This document shows positions 35,826 to 45,504 of a DNA stretch of 64,000 bases, piece after piece (the stretch's first letter is position 1; the number at the start of each line of letters is the position of its first letter). The position numbers and the translations under genes are program-made. Below the pieces are notes generated by a model that was not told the origin of the DNA, made no database searches, and was given only the letters and a program-made list of their open reading frames with translations. Origin of the DNA: Cellulophaga fucicola. GTDB taxonomy: Bacteria; Bacteroidota; Bacteroidia; Flavobacteriales; Flavobacteriaceae. The stretch is from positions 441,579-505,578 of the forward strand of contig NZ_FPIY01000002.1 of the NCBI RefSeq assembly GCF_900119145.1. The letters run 5' to 3'.

Positions 35826-37055
35826 TTAGGCATCTTTTATGGCAATTTGAAGCTGTTTTAAATCTGTCCAGAAATCAGGATACGATTTAGACACCACTCC
35901 AGCATCGTTTATAATAATACTTGTTTTTAATGCTAATGGAGCAAAAGCCATTCCCATTCTATGATCATTATATGTATCTATGGCAATATCTTTATGTATT
36001 GTATTAGATGCCTTTATAGTTAAACTATTGTTTGTAACTGTAATAGCTGCGCCTAACTTTGTAAGTTCTGTTTTTAGCGCCTCTAACCTATCTGTCTCTT
36101 TAATTTTTAGCGTGTGTAAACCTGTTAAGTGACATCCCAAACCTAAACCAAAAGTTGTTACCGCTATGGTTTGCGCTATATCTGGAGCATTACTTAAATC
36201 TTTTGTAATTATAGCCTCTACAGCTTTACTTACTTTTTTAAGTACAATTTTGTTATCTAAAAATATTGTTTCTACTCCAAAATCCTTATAAATATCAGCT
36301 AAAACACTATCTCCTTGTAAACTATCTTTTTTATATGCTGATAAGGTAATCTCTGTACCAACAGCACACAACGCTACAATACTGTAATAGTAAGATGCTG
36401 AACTCCAATCTGACTCCACAACTAAGGTAGACTTAGATATTTCTTTTTTAGAACTTACCTTAATAGTGTTACCCACAAAAGAATTTTTTACTCCTATTTG
36501 CGTTAATAAAGCAAGTGTCATTTTTATATAAGGCACAGAAGTAATTTTACCCACTAGCTCTAACTCTAAGCCATTATCTAAACTTGGAGCTGTTAACAGC
36601 AAAGAAGATATATACTGACTACTAATATCTGCCGGTAAGCTTACTTTTTGCTTTTCTATTTTTTTCCCTTTTATATGCAAAGGCGGATATCCTTCGTTCT
36701 CTAAATATGTTATATCTGCCCCTAAAGATTTTAAAGCGTCTACTAAAACACCAATTGGTCTTTCCGTCATACGTTTTGAACCTGTAAGCACTACCTCTTT
36801 ACCTGCTTGAGACGAAAAATAGGTAGTTAAAAAACGCATTGCGGTACCCGCATGATGAATATCTACTTCTCCTTTAGACACTTTAATCCCTTTTTGCATT
36901 ACAATAGCATCATCAGAATTAGAAAGATTTTGTATTTTAATATTTGGATATAATGCCTGTAACAATAACAAACGATTAGACTCGCTTTTACTACCAGTAA
37001 TTTTTATAGCTGATTTAAGTGTACTAGATGCCGGTGGGGAAAGATGTAATTTCAA
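35826..37055 (-). CDS. aroA: 3-phosphoshikimate 1-carboxyvinyltransferase (EPSP synthase)
   Basis: AroA joins phosphoenolpyruvate to shikimate 3-phosphate in the chorismate pathway. The N-terminal SKSESNRLLLLQAL and GTAMRFLTTYFSS bind substrate, and the C-terminal KETDRLEALKTELTKLGA and YNDHRMGMAFA are conserved catalytic regions. At 409 residues it is slightly short, as in other Bacteroidota. It follows the MazG-like gene by 34 bp. It is unlinked to the other aromatic genes at 43.5-47.5 kb. Confidence 0.95.
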   Translation of the reverse strand: MKLHLSPPASSTLKSAIKITGSKSESNRLLLLQALYPNIKIQNLSNSDDAIVMQKGIKVSKGEVDIHHAGTAMRFLTTYFSSQAGKEVVLTGSKRMTERPIGVLVDALKSLGADITYLENEGYPPLHIKGKKIEKQKVSLPADISSQYISSLLLTAPSLDNGLELELVGKITSVPYIKMTLALLTQIGVKNSFVGNTIKVSSKKEISKSTLVVESDWSSASYYYSIVALCAVGTEITLSAYKKDSLQGDSVLADIYKDFGVETIFLDNKIVLKKVSKAVEAIITKDLSNAPDIAQTIAVTTFGLGLGCHLTGLHTLKIKETDRLEALKTELTKLGAAITVTNNSLTIKASNTIHKDIAIDTYNDHRMGMAFAPLALKTSIIINDAGVVSKSYPDFWTDLKQLQIAIKDA

Positions 37056-37089
37056 TGTAAAATACTTTAGATGATTATAATATGGGGAC

Positions 37090-37416
37090 TTATTTTAATT
37101 TTTGATTGTTATGATGACGGTCGTGATCTCTTTTTGTTTTAAGATCTAACTTTTTATCAAAAGCATCTTGCAAATCTATACCTGTTTGATTGGCCAGACA
37201 CAAAACAACGAACATAACATCTGCTAATTCTTCTCCTAAATCTTTATTCTTATCAGATTCTTTTTCACTTTGTTCCCCATAACGACGCGCAATTATACGT
37301 GCAACCTCACCTACTTCCTCTGTAAGTTGTGCCATATTAGTAAGCTCGTTAAAATAACGTACTCCGTGTTCTTTTATCCAATTATCTACTTCTTGTTGTG
37401 CGTTTTGTATGTTCAT
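37090..37416 (-). CDS. MazG-like nucleotide pyrophosphohydrolase
   Basis: This small all-alpha NTP pyrophosphohydrolase has 108 residues. The metal-binding motif EEVGE (residues 29-33) is followed by EELAD, together the ExxE and ExxD pattern of the MazG superfamily. It likely cleans non-canonical nucleotides; the true substrate is unknown. It shares a TAATG overlap with the DUF3857 gene upstream and precedes aroA. Dtd and RsgA lie further upstream in the same direction. Confidence 0.88.
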   Translation of the reverse strand: MNIQNAQQEVDNWIKEHGVRYFNELTNMAQLTEEVGEVARIIARRYGEQSEKESDKNKDLGEELADVMFVVLCLANQTGIDLQDAFDKKLDLKTKRDHDRHHNNQKLK

Positions 37417-39431
37417 TATATTTTGGTTAAAACTACTTTTTCATTTTCCTTCTCAATCATAAGCTTAAAATAGTTCTTTACTGTTAAATAATAATTTGGA
37501 GTTATAATCGAATTATTTATTGACTCTTTAACCAATAAATGAATCTGATTATTTTTTTCACTAACATTAAATACAAACGATCCTAATTGATCTGGTAAAG
37601 CTAAACTTTTTACTTCTGGTATTGACTCAACCTTATATCCAACAGGAAGATCTATTATTATTCTATAGGTTGTCTCTGACGGATAACTAAAGTCTATCGG
37701 ATAACTCCTTTCTTCTAACTTAAAAGGATTGCTTTTTGTTCTATAAAACAACATTGGAGAAAAATAAATTTTATCACCAATAACATCTGCCTGACTCTCT
37801 TTTACAAATTTATAACTTTCAAGCACTGGTTTACCCAAATCGTTACTATTTTTTACTTCAAAATCCGATATTTCTAGATCTAAGGATTTTTCAATCTTTT
37901 CTATATAACTATCTTCATCTGCCTCGTTGTAACTATTTCTGTAAATTCTTGCATTATGCAGTTTAGATGCCTTTCTAAGTGAACCCGATAATTCACCACT
38001 TGCATTTAATTTAGCCGCCATCATTATAACTTTTGTAGATTCTGAACTAGGATACAAACCTACAGTAGTTGACTCACCTTCTTTAGTTATAATTCTGCCT
38101 TCCCAGTTTAACACCCTCGTAGGCAATACATTTGGCATACTATACAAACTTGTCGCATCTAATAAAACTACACCATTACCTGTGTCTATAGCACAAATAA
38201 CATAGTTATAACCTTCTCTAGTAGGGAATATAGGCACACCATTACCTCTAGTACTCACCAAAACCGGATTAGCATTTAAACCTGCGTACCTTAGCATAGA
38301 AGTTAGCATTAGATTAATATCTGCAACATTACCTACACTTTCTTTATATGCTTTACGTACACCGTTGTATGTATACTTACCATAAATACCATTCCATTTT
38401 ACCTTACTTTTTACATAATTATAGATTACGGCTGCTTTTTGCATAGGATCTGATAATGAAGAAACTAAAGGGTCTATATCTTGATTGTAATAGCCTGTTT
38501 TATTTAATTCGGCTCCAAAACTAGGACTATCATAAATTGTTTTTACAACATCTTTCCAAGTTGAAGAATAATACTTAGGAATACTATTAGGATATTGAAC
38601 ATAAGAAAGCTCATATTTTACAGCTGCTCTGTAATTATTTATATTGTTAATATAAGGCTCTTCTTTTAAAGCTGGTATATTAGTTAAATCATATATATGC
38701 CTATTCTCTACAAAATTTATTTTATCATTATTAAAAGTAGTGCTCACTGTTTTAGATGGCATATCTGATCTTGTTTTACTCTTTATATTCAAACTAGAAT
38801 TTACGCTAGTTTTTTTAGGGTAAATACCCAAATAACCTTTAGAGTTTAATTTATAATTAAAGTATTCAGGGGAAGAAAAACTAGATTCTAATTTATTTAC
38901 AGGTATGCTATGTTGAAAAATAAACTCATCTACATTAAAAATAAAAGGAGAATTAATTTTATACCTATACTCTATCACACTTCCATCTTTAATGTTTGGC
39001 ATTGTAAATTTAGTCTGGTCATAAAACTCGGATACTTCCGAATCAAAAACACCATCTTTTTTTAATTTTGATTCCTCGATTTTATTGCCAACAAGGTTAT
39101 AAGTAACAGCCTTTAAACCTATTATTTTTTCTCTATTTCCTTGTGATGCTTTATAAAGTGGTATTGCTTTAGTTGCAAAATCATACCCTTCTTTGTTGTA
39201 AATCTTTATTCTCTCATAAACTTCAGTTACTAATTCAAAGCCACTATTATCTAAATACCTAAAATAACACTTCTTATGTTTATATAAGTAAGCTGCACTT
39301 GCAGATGAATCTATTGGATGTATTTTTTCTTGAAGTTCCTCTACAGAAACTTTGCCAAAATCGAAATCTTGAGCAGATATTAGGTTAATAACTAAACTGA
39401 ATAGTACTACTAAACTGTATTTTTTAATCAT
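37416..39431 (-). CDS. DUF3857 transglutaminase-like protein, catalytic residues lost
   Basis: This exported protein of 671 residues has a signal peptide (1-20, ending NLISAQ), an N-terminal DUF3857 domain (about 55-230) and a transglutaminase-like domain (about 300-430), then beta-rich sequence. At the place of the catalytic Cys the sequence is GNVADIN with Val369; the His position holds Tyr410; only Asp425 (LLDATS) remains. It is therefore probably not an enzyme but a binding protein of the same fold. It is paired with an apparently active paralogue 45 bp upstream. Confidence 0.85.
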   Translation of the reverse strand: MIKKYSLVVLFSLVINLISAQDFDFGKVSVEELQEKIHPIDSSASAAYLYKHKKCYFRYLDNSGFELVTEVYERIKIYNKEGYDFATKAIPLYKASQGNREKIIGLKAVTYNLVGNKIEESKLKKDGVFDSEVSEFYDQTKFTMPNIKDGSVIEYRYKINSPFIFNVDEFIFQHSIPVNKLESSFSSPEYFNYKLNSKGYLGIYPKKTSVNSSLNIKSKTRSDMPSKTVSTTFNNDKINFVENRHIYDLTNIPALKEEPYINNINNYRAAVKYELSYVQYPNSIPKYYSSTWKDVVKTIYDSPSFGAELNKTGYYNQDIDPLVSSLSDPMQKAAVIYNYVKSKVKWNGIYGKYTYNGVRKAYKESVGNVADINLMLTSMLRYAGLNANPVLVSTRGNGVPIFPTREGYNYVICAIDTGNGVVLLDATSLYSMPNVLPTRVLNWEGRIITKEGESTTVGLYPSSESTKVIMMAAKLNASGELSGSLRKASKLHNARIYRNSYNEADEDSYIEKIEKSLDLEISDFEVKNSNDLGKPVLESYKFVKESQADVIGDKIYFSPMLFYRTKSNPFKLEERSYPIDFSYPSETTYRIIIDLPVGYKVESIPEVKSLALPDQLGSFVFNVSEKNNQIHLLVKESINNSIITPNYYLTVKNYFKLMIEKENEKVVLTKI

Positions 39432-39476
39432 AATAAATTGGGTTATTTGGTTGTGGGGTTCTGGTTAACTTTTGGT

Positions 39477-41390
39477 TTATTTTTTTACTAAAACAATTTT
39501 TGCATTGTCTGTTAACGATATTTTTTTTCTAAAATCTCTGTAAGAGTTATATTTTTCTTTAGAATAAAAACCTTCTTTTATTAGCAATGTCCTTTTATAT
39601 GTAATGCTCATTTCATCAACTGACAATTGCAAAGAAGTTTTATACGTTCCAAACTCATTATCTACATTAGTTGCATTAGGCATTGCTTCTACTTTATAAT
39701 CTGAAGGTATACTTATAACAAATTCGTCTTCATCTAAATAACCTCTCTGCACTTCAAAAGGTAATTTTCTTGTTCTAACCCTATCTGGAACATTGTTGTT
39801 CTTATTAAAAACATTAGGAACAAATAAAATTCTTTCACCACTTATAGATGAGTAATTAGTTGCTTTTACACCAAGTTTTTCTGTAAATGCAATATCATCT
39901 ACATTGTTATTAAAACTATACTTGCCAACATTAAGATTGTTTATATAACTCCAATAAGATTTATAATGTTTATGCACATCATCAGAGTTTTTTACTTCTA
40001 AGCTAAACCTATTATCATACTGTATGCCTTTTGTTACCAACTCCAAATCAGCAGATAAATCTCCCTTATTATTTAGTACTACATTGGCATTAGTCTTCTG
40101 GTAATTGTCTTCATTTAAATACGCTTGTGTTTGCACCAACTCACCTCCATCTGGTTTAATTACATGTACCAACCTACCGTCTGTAAAATCACCTAAAAAA
40201 CCAAAAGGATGTATTTGAGAAGTACAATCTATCCAATAATATTTACCATTACTCTCTACCGCTAAAATAACATGATTACCATCTGCCAGTGAAGCAAAGT
40301 CTTTTTTAAAATCTACTTTATCATTACCCGCTTCTACATGTGTATAATATGCTGTTACCCCAACAACATCTAGTAATGCCATTGTGTAGTTAGAAAGACC
40401 TTTACAATCACCATACTTAACCCTATCTACATCTATAGCTGCTATTGGTTGCATACCACCAATACCAACTTGCACACTTATATATCTAGTATTTTCTTGT
40501 ACATATTTATATACAATTCTTGCCTTTTCTATATCTGTTGTTGCATCTTTTGTTAATGACCTTATTACATCCTTAGTCGATTCTAGCAATTCATCTCTAT
40601 CGACTAATAATTTAGAGTACATCCATTTTCCAAGATCTTGCCAATTATGTATACTAGCATAATAACCACCATAAGTAAAGTTTACTGGTCTTATCAATAA
40701 CTTTGGCGCAATTTTAGTAAAAGACGGACTTAAACTTTCTTTTTTTAAGGCAACAATATTACTGGCTACATAAGTACTAATACCAGGATTTACAGTTTTC
40801 TTTACATCAACACCTTCTATGTTTACTTCTTTAATTTCTGGCTTTAAATCTTCACTATCATAAATAACAGTATACTTACTTTTCTCCATACTTGTATAAA
40901 AGCCATCTAAAAAATACCAACTAGGAGAAAGCTCTCCTGTGTTAGATGTAGTATACTCATATGTGAATTCTACAGTGTAAGGGTAGGAAATAGCAGTATA
41001 ATCTAAATATTTGACTCGTGAATCCGAGTATAAAGTACTACCATCTACAGCACTAACATCTGTAAAGTCTTTTTCTCTAAACTTATCTATCTGTTTTCCT
41101 AATTGATTGTAAACAATTGCTTGCAGGCTATTTATTTTACGATCATCATCATAGCCAATATAAGTATGTGTGCTATTAGCTCCGTATTTATTTAAAACAG
41201 TAACAACTCTTTTTAAAGCAACTGTCATTTTAGTTTTCGAAATGATATGAATATTCATTTCGTCTAACCGAACAACAGCATTTGCGTTCTTAGTTAAATT
41301 TGGAGTTATTAATAAAGATTGATAATTAGAATCCTGTGCTTTAACCAGTTGAAAAAACACAAGTAAAACGAAAGTCAAAATTATACGCAT
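39477..41390 (-). CDS. DUF3857 transglutaminase-like protein, intact triad
   Basis: This exported protein of 637 residues has a signal peptide at 1-18 (ending LVKAQ), DUF3857 (about 50-220) and a transglutaminase core. The catalytic triad is intact: Cys329 in YGDCKGLSNY, His373 in GNHVILAV and Asp388 in WIDCTS. Substrates are not known for these periplasmic proteins; peptide or protein cleavage or cross-linking is possible. It precedes the inactive paralogue, and the two probably form one unit in the dtd-mazG-aroA run. Confidence 0.87.
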   Translation of the reverse strand: MRIILTFVLLVFFQLVKAQDSNYQSLLITPNLTKNANAVVRLDEMNIHIISKTKMTVALKRVVTVLNKYGANSTHTYIGYDDDRKINSLQAIVYNQLGKQIDKFREKDFTDVSAVDGSTLYSDSRVKYLDYTAISYPYTVEFTYEYTTSNTGELSPSWYFLDGFYTSMEKSKYTVIYDSEDLKPEIKEVNIEGVDVKKTVNPGISTYVASNIVALKKESLSPSFTKIAPKLLIRPVNFTYGGYYASIHNWQDLGKWMYSKLLVDRDELLESTKDVIRSLTKDATTDIEKARIVYKYVQENTRYISVQVGIGGMQPIAAIDVDRVKYGDCKGLSNYTMALLDVVGVTAYYTHVEAGNDKVDFKKDFASLADGNHVILAVESNGKYYWIDCTSQIHPFGFLGDFTDGRLVHVIKPDGGELVQTQAYLNEDNYQKTNANVVLNNKGDLSADLELVTKGIQYDNRFSLEVKNSDDVHKHYKSYWSYINNLNVGKYSFNNNVDDIAFTEKLGVKATNYSSISGERILFVPNVFNKNNNVPDRVRTRKLPFEVQRGYLDEDEFVISIPSDYKVEAMPNATNVDNEFGTYKTSLQLSVDEMSITYKRTLLIKEGFYSKEKYNSYRDFRKKISLTDNAKIVLVKK

Positions 41391-41454
41391 TGGTTTGGTT
41401 TGGTTGCGGATAAAATAACAAAAAACCTACAATTCCTACAAATTTTAAATGAGA

Positions 41455-41907
41455 TTATTCTTTATTTTTTGTATCTATCAAAATAGTAACAGGACCATCA
41501 TTAAGTAAATCTACTTTCATATCTGCGCCAAAAACTCCTGTGCCTACTTTTTTATTTACGTCAGATTCTATTTGTTGTATAAATTGCTCGTATAAAGGTA
41601 TTGCAACTTCTGGTCTTGCTGCTTTTATGTAAGATGGTCTATTGCCTTTTTTGGTGGCAGCGTGTAGTGTAAACTGACTCACAACTATAGCATCGCCATT
41701 AACATCTAATAGAGACTTGTTCATAACACCAGCCTCATCATTAAAAATTCTAAGATTTGCTATTTTACGAGACAACCACTCAATATCTTCTTGAGTATCC
41801 TCTGTCTCTATACCTAGTAAAATTAAAAGACCTAAATTTATTTTAGAAATAATTTTGTCTTCTACGGTAACGCTAGCCCTTGTTACCCTTTGTACTACTG
41901 CTCTCAT
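41455..41907 (-). CDS. dtd: D-aminoacyl-tRNA deacylase
   Basis: Dtd removes D-amino acids (and glycine from tRNA-Ala) from mischarged tRNA. The family signatures are at the start (MRAVVQRVTRASV), in the middle (SQFTLHA) and near the C-terminus (GVFGADMKVDLLNDGPVTI), including the Gly-Pro-like cross-subunit element region NRPSYIKAARPE. Length 150 is standard. The start overlaps the rsgA stop by 4 bp. Confidence 0.95.
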   Translation of the reverse strand: MRAVVQRVTRASVTVEDKIISKINLGLLILLGIETEDTQEDIEWLSRKIANLRIFNDEAGVMNKSLLDVNGDAIVVSQFTLHAATKKGNRPSYIKAARPEVAIPLYEQFIQQIESDVNKKVGTGVFGADMKVDLLNDGPVTILIDTKNKE

Positions 41908-42857
41908 TTTTTATCTCCGTAAATATCTTGTCTGTAGTTTTCTTCTTCACCATTTACCATTTGCACATAGCTCTTATACCTGCTCCAAGCAACTTCATCA
42001 TTCTCTAAAGCATCTTTTACAGCACATTTGGGCTCATCTATATGTAAGCAGTTGTTAAACTTACATTCGCTTTTTAAAGCAAAAAATTCAGGAAAATAGT
42101 TACCTATTTCTACCTTTTCCATATCTACAATACCAAAACCACGTATACCTGGTGTATCTATAATTTGTGCATCAAAATCTAAATCGTACATTTCTGCAAA
42201 GGTTGTAGTATGTTGCCCTTGCATATGTTGTTCTGATATCTCTTTGGTTTTTATATCTAGATTATTGTCTATAGTATTTACCAAAGTTGATTTACCCACA
42301 CCAGAATGACCAGAAAACATACTTATTTTCCCTGTCATCATCTCTTTTACCTTATCTACATTTTTACCAGTTTTAGCAGATATACCTACACAAGTATACC
42401 CAATACTACGGTATAATGCAGCTAAATATTTAACATCCAGAAGTTCTTCCTCGTCATAAGAATCTATCTTATTAAATAATAAAACTGCTGGTATTCTATA
42501 CGCCTCTGCCGTTACTAAAAAACGATCTATAAAACTTGTAAATGTTTGCGGGTTATTAAGAGTTACCATTAAAAATACCTGATCTAAATTTGCCGCAATA
42601 ATGTGGGTCTGCTTAGATAGGTTTACAGATTTACGTACAATGTAATTTTTACGGTATTTAATTTCTGTAATAGTAGCATTGGTCTCGTCTCCACTTTTTT
42701 CTAAATCAAAAGAAACTCTATCGCCTACCGCAATTGGGTTGGTACTTTTTATTCCTTTTAAACGAAACTTACCCTTTATTCTACAGTCGTAAAATACGCC
42801 ATCGTCTGCTTTTACAGTATACCAACTTCCAGTAGATTTATAGACAGTTCCAATCAT
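41904..42857 (-). CDS. rsgA: Ribosome small subunit-dependent GTPase RsgA
   Basis: RsgA is a circularly permuted GTPase that checks late 30S maturation. It has an N-terminal OB-fold (about 1-70) and then G motifs in permuted order: LFNKIDSYDEEE (G4), GHSGVGKSTLVN (G1) and DTPGIRGFGI (G3). A C-terminal zinc-binding part contains CKFNNCLHIDEPKCAV. All ligands (three Cys and one His) are present. Length 317 is normal. It heads the leftward run through dtd. Confidence 0.96.
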   Translation of the reverse strand: MIGTVYKSTGSWYTVKADDGVFYDCRIKGKFRLKGIKSTNPIAVGDRVSFDLEKSGDETNATITEIKYRKNYIVRKSVNLSKQTHIIAANLDQVFLMVTLNNPQTFTSFIDRFLVTAEAYRIPAVLLFNKIDSYDEEELLDVKYLAALYRSIGYTCVGISAKTGKNVDKVKEMMTGKISMFSGHSGVGKSTLVNTIDNNLDIKTKEISEQHMQGQHTTTFAEMYDLDFDAQIIDTPGIRGFGIVDMEKVEIGNYFPEFFALKSECKFNNCLHIDEPKCAVKDALENDEVAWSRYKSYVQMVNGEEENYRQDIYGDKK

Positions 42858-42912
42858 TTATTCTTATTTATTATTCTTTCTTTTTACAAAGAAACAATAT
42901 AACTAGTATACT

Positions 42913-42930
42913 TTGGCATTTTTCTTGCTT
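42913..42930 (+). promoter_or_regulatory. Sigma-54 promoter
   Basis: TTTGGCATTTTTCTTGCTT matches the -24/-12 consensus TTGGCAC-N-TTGC. The invariant GG (42915-42916) and GC (42927-42928) are separated by exactly 10 bases. It lies 38 bp before the ATG at 42969. No enhancer-binding protein gene is visible in the window. Confidence 0.72.
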
Positions 42931-42968
42931 ATAGTAACAACTTACAAACAACAAACAAATTTACAATT

Positions 42969-43412
42969 ATGAAAAAATTATTATTTTTTGCATTTATTCT
43001 TTGTCTTTCAACAGTAGATTTATCTGCACAACAATTTAAAGTTATTACAAGTGTAGAGTCTATTGTTCCTAACGGATTAGGTAGATCTAGAATAATTTCT
43101 GCTAATGAAGAAAAAGATTATAAAGAATATACTTCTACACAAACAGAAGAAGACAATACAAGAAATAAATCTAAAAGAGGTGACATTAGAGTAAAAGGTT
43201 TTGATGAAACAAAATTGCTAAACTTTTATAACGTAGGCGGAATTAGATTTCAAAATATAGCTGCCAATGATGCCATAATCACTTCTAAAATTAACGCAAT
43301 GGTTGCAGAAGGATGGGAACTTGCCTTTGTTACCAGCGGTGTTGAAAGTGAAAGTGGTAAAGGAGATGGCAAAGGTATTTTTATTACCAGATATATTTTT
43401 AAGAAAAAATAA
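42969..43412 (+). CDS. Small secreted protein under sigma-54 control, DUF4177-like C-terminus
   Basis: This protein of 147 residues has a clear signal peptide (1-20, ending VDLSAQ). The middle is very polar (EEKDYKEYTSTQTEEDNTRN). The C-terminal part (about 85-147) reads KINAMVAEGWELAFVTSGVE and ends FITRYIFKKK, which resembles the AEGWEL core of DUF4177-type proteins. No enzymatic residues are evident. It stands alone between divergent rsgA and a terminator. The function is unknown; sigma-54 control suggests a conditional envelope or stress role. Confidence 0.75.
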   Translation: MKKLLFFAFILCLSTVDLSAQQFKVITSVESIVPNGLGRSRIISANEEKDYKEYTSTQTEEDNTRNKSKRGDIRVKGFDETKLLNFYNVGGIRFQNIAANDAIITSKINAMVAEGWELAFVTSGVESESGKGDGKGIFITRYIFKKK

Positions 43413-43430
43413 ATTCTTAAAACCTTTATT

Positions 43431-43463
43431 AAAATCCCGATGTAGTACACATCGGGATTTTTT
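43431..43463. terminator. Bidirectional terminator between 42969 gene and the aromatic operon
   Basis: AAAATCCCGATGT (43431-43443) pairs perfectly with ACATCGGGATTTT (43449-43461) over 13 bp with a 5-nt loop, followed by more T. It serves the plus-strand gene and the end of the leftward aromatic operon. Confidence 0.92.
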
Positions 43464-43474
43464 TATACTCTAAA

Positions 43475-44557
43475 TTATCCTTTAATAATTTTTTCTTGGT
43501 GGTTAATAGATTCTTGATGTATTGCTTTAAACATTTTTAAAACAAATTCTTCACTTAAACCTTTAGACTCTCCTTCTAAAATCATAGCTCCTAAAATCTC
43601 GTTCCATCTTGTAGATTGCAAAACAGCAACGTTCTTTTCTTTTTTAAGTGCTCCAATTCCGTCAGAAATTTTCATTCTTTTACCTAAAGTTTCAATTAGC
43701 TGCGCATCTATAACATCTATCTGTGCACGTAAATTACTTAGGTCTTTATTGTATTCTGCTTCAGGATCAGATTCTTTTCTTATTCTTAAGTCGCGCATAA
43801 TTTGCACTAATTTTTCTGGTGTTACTTGTTGTGCAGCATCACTCCATGCATTGTCCGGATCAAAATGTGTTTCTATCATTAAACCATCAAAATTAAGATC
43901 TAAAGCTGTTTGAGACACATCAAAAATCATCTCTCTATTTCCAGTAATGTGTGACGGATCGTTAATTAAAGGTAAATCTGGAAACCTGTTTTTAAATTCA
44001 ATAGCCAATTGCCATTCTGGAATGTTTCTATATTTAGTTTTCTCATAAGTAGAAAAACCTCTGTGTATTGCACCTAAGTTTTTAATACCAGCTGTATGTA
44101 AACGCTCTATACCACCTAACCACAAAGATAAATCTGGGTTAATTGGGTTTTTAACCAATACAATTTTATCTGTACCAGCTAAAGCATCTGCAATTTCTTG
44201 CATTATAAAAGGACTTACAGATGTACGTGCTCCAATCCACAATAAATCTATATCATGCTCTAAAGCCAGTTCAACATGTGCTCTATTAGCTACCTCAGTA
44301 CAAGTTTTCATACCTGTTTCTGCTTTTACTTTTTGCAACCACTTAAGACCTAATAAACCTACGCCTTCAAAATTCCCAGGACGAGTTCTTGGCTTCCAAA
44401 TACCTGCTCTGTAATAACTTACATCTGTATCTTTTAATTGATGAGCAATTTTTAAAACTTGCTCTTCAGTTTCAGCACTACACGGCCCTGCTATTACTAG
44501 TGGATGATCTAGCTTCATGTCATCCAACCATGTTCTCATTTCTTTTGAATTTTCCAT
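43475..44557 (-). CDS. Bifunctional DAHP synthase / chorismate mutase
   Basis: This protein of 360 residues combines two steps of aromatic synthesis. Residues about 1-262 are a DAHP synthase of the KDO8P-like class (VIAGPCSAETEEQV, YYRAGIWKPRTRPGNFEG, LPLINDPSHITGNREMI). Residues about 270-355 are an AroQ-type chorismate mutase (LRAQIDVIDAQLIETLGKRM, followed by KISDGIGALKKE). In related fusions the mutase part also serves as the allosteric domain. It is the last gene of the operon, 5 bp after tyrA, so the entry enzyme falls under the same Phe-leader control as pheA. Confidence 0.93.
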   Translation of the reverse strand: MENSKEMRTWLDDMKLDHPLVIAGPCSAETEEQVLKIAHQLKDTDVSYYRAGIWKPRTRPGNFEGVGLLGLKWLQKVKAETGMKTCTEVANRAHVELALEHDIDLLWIGARTSVSPFIMQEIADALAGTDKIVLVKNPINPDLSLWLGGIERLHTAGIKNLGAIHRGFSTYEKTKYRNIPEWQLAIEFKNRFPDLPLINDPSHITGNREMIFDVSQTALDLNFDGLMIETHFDPDNAWSDAAQQVTPEKLVQIMRDLRIRKESDPEAEYNKDLSNLRAQIDVIDAQLIETLGKRMKISDGIGALKKEKNVAVLQSTRWNEILGAMILEGESKGLSEEFVLKMFKAIHQESINHQEKIIKG

Positions 44558-44562
44558 CTTAC

Positions 44563-45423
44563 TTAATTTTTATTCTGGGGTATTCCGTTTAATATTTCTT
44601 TTATCTTATTTGCACTATCCATCTCGTCATAAATACCCTGATAATTATCTTCTAAAATCATCTTTTTAAAGGCTTCTAGATTCTGGATGTATTCTTCTAA
44701 TGTTTCTAGAACATTTGTTTTATTCTGTTTAAAAATTGGTGTCCACATTGCTGGTGAACTTTTTGCCAAACGCACAGTACTCTCAAATCCACTCCCGGCC
44801 ATATCAAATATATCACGTTCATTCTTTTCTTTCTCAATAACCGTCTTTCCTAACATAAAAGAACTAATGTGAGATAAATGAGACACATAGGCTATGTGTT
44901 TATCGTGCGCATCTGCATTCATATACCTAATGCGCATTCCCATTTTCTGAAAAATATCTAACGCTCTTTCTTGTAATTTAAAAGCCGTTTTTTCTACTTC
45001 GCAGATAATATTTGTTTTTCCCTTAAACAAATTTTCTATAGCTGCAGACGGACCAGAAAACTCTGTTCCTGCAATTGGATGACACGCTATAAAATTTCTT
45101 CTTTTAGGGTGATTTTCTACTTCTTTACAAATTAAACCCTTTGTAGAACCAGCATCTAAAACAATTGCATTATCTGTAACTGCATCTAGTATTTTTGGCA
45201 ATTCTACTACCATAACATCTACAGGAATACTAACTATTACCATATCTGCCAACTCTAAATCTTTATAGGTTGCTTTCTGGTCTATTACACCTAAAGAAAT
45301 TGCCTCTTCTAAATGTGCATCGTTAATATCTACACCATAAATTTTAGCGTTAGCATCTATTCGTTTAATATCCTTGGCCATTGAGCCACCTATTAATCCT
45401 ATGCCAACTACAAATACGTTCAT
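44563..45423 (-). CDS. tyrA: Prephenate dehydrogenase
   Basis: TyrA oxidises prephenate to 4-hydroxyphenylpyruvate for tyrosine. The NAD-binding loop GIGLIGGSMAKDI is at residues 7-19, and the substrate region includes IACHPIAGTEFSGPSAA and HIAYVSHLSH with the catalytic His. Length 286 covers the catalytic core only, without an ACT domain, so it lacks an evident Tyr feedback site. It is 81 bp after the aminotransferase gene in the same operon. Confidence 0.93.
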   Translation of the reverse strand: MNVFVVGIGLIGGSMAKDIKRIDANAKIYGVDINDAHLEEAISLGVIDQKATYKDLELADMVIVSIPVDVMVVELPKILDAVTDNAIVLDAGSTKGLICKEVENHPKRRNFIACHPIAGTEFSGPSAAIENLFKGKTNIICEVEKTAFKLQERALDIFQKMGMRIRYMNADAHDKHIAYVSHLSHISSFMLGKTVIEKEKNERDIFDMAGSGFESTVRLAKSSPAMWTPIFKQNKTNVLETLEEYIQNLEAFKKMILEDNYQGIYDEMDSANKIKEILNGIPQNKN

Positions 45424-45504
45424 TCTTTGTTATATATAAGAGAGAAATTTATTAGTCGTAAAAATTAAAATACCTTTTAACTAAAACTACTTTTCTCTAT
45501 TTCT

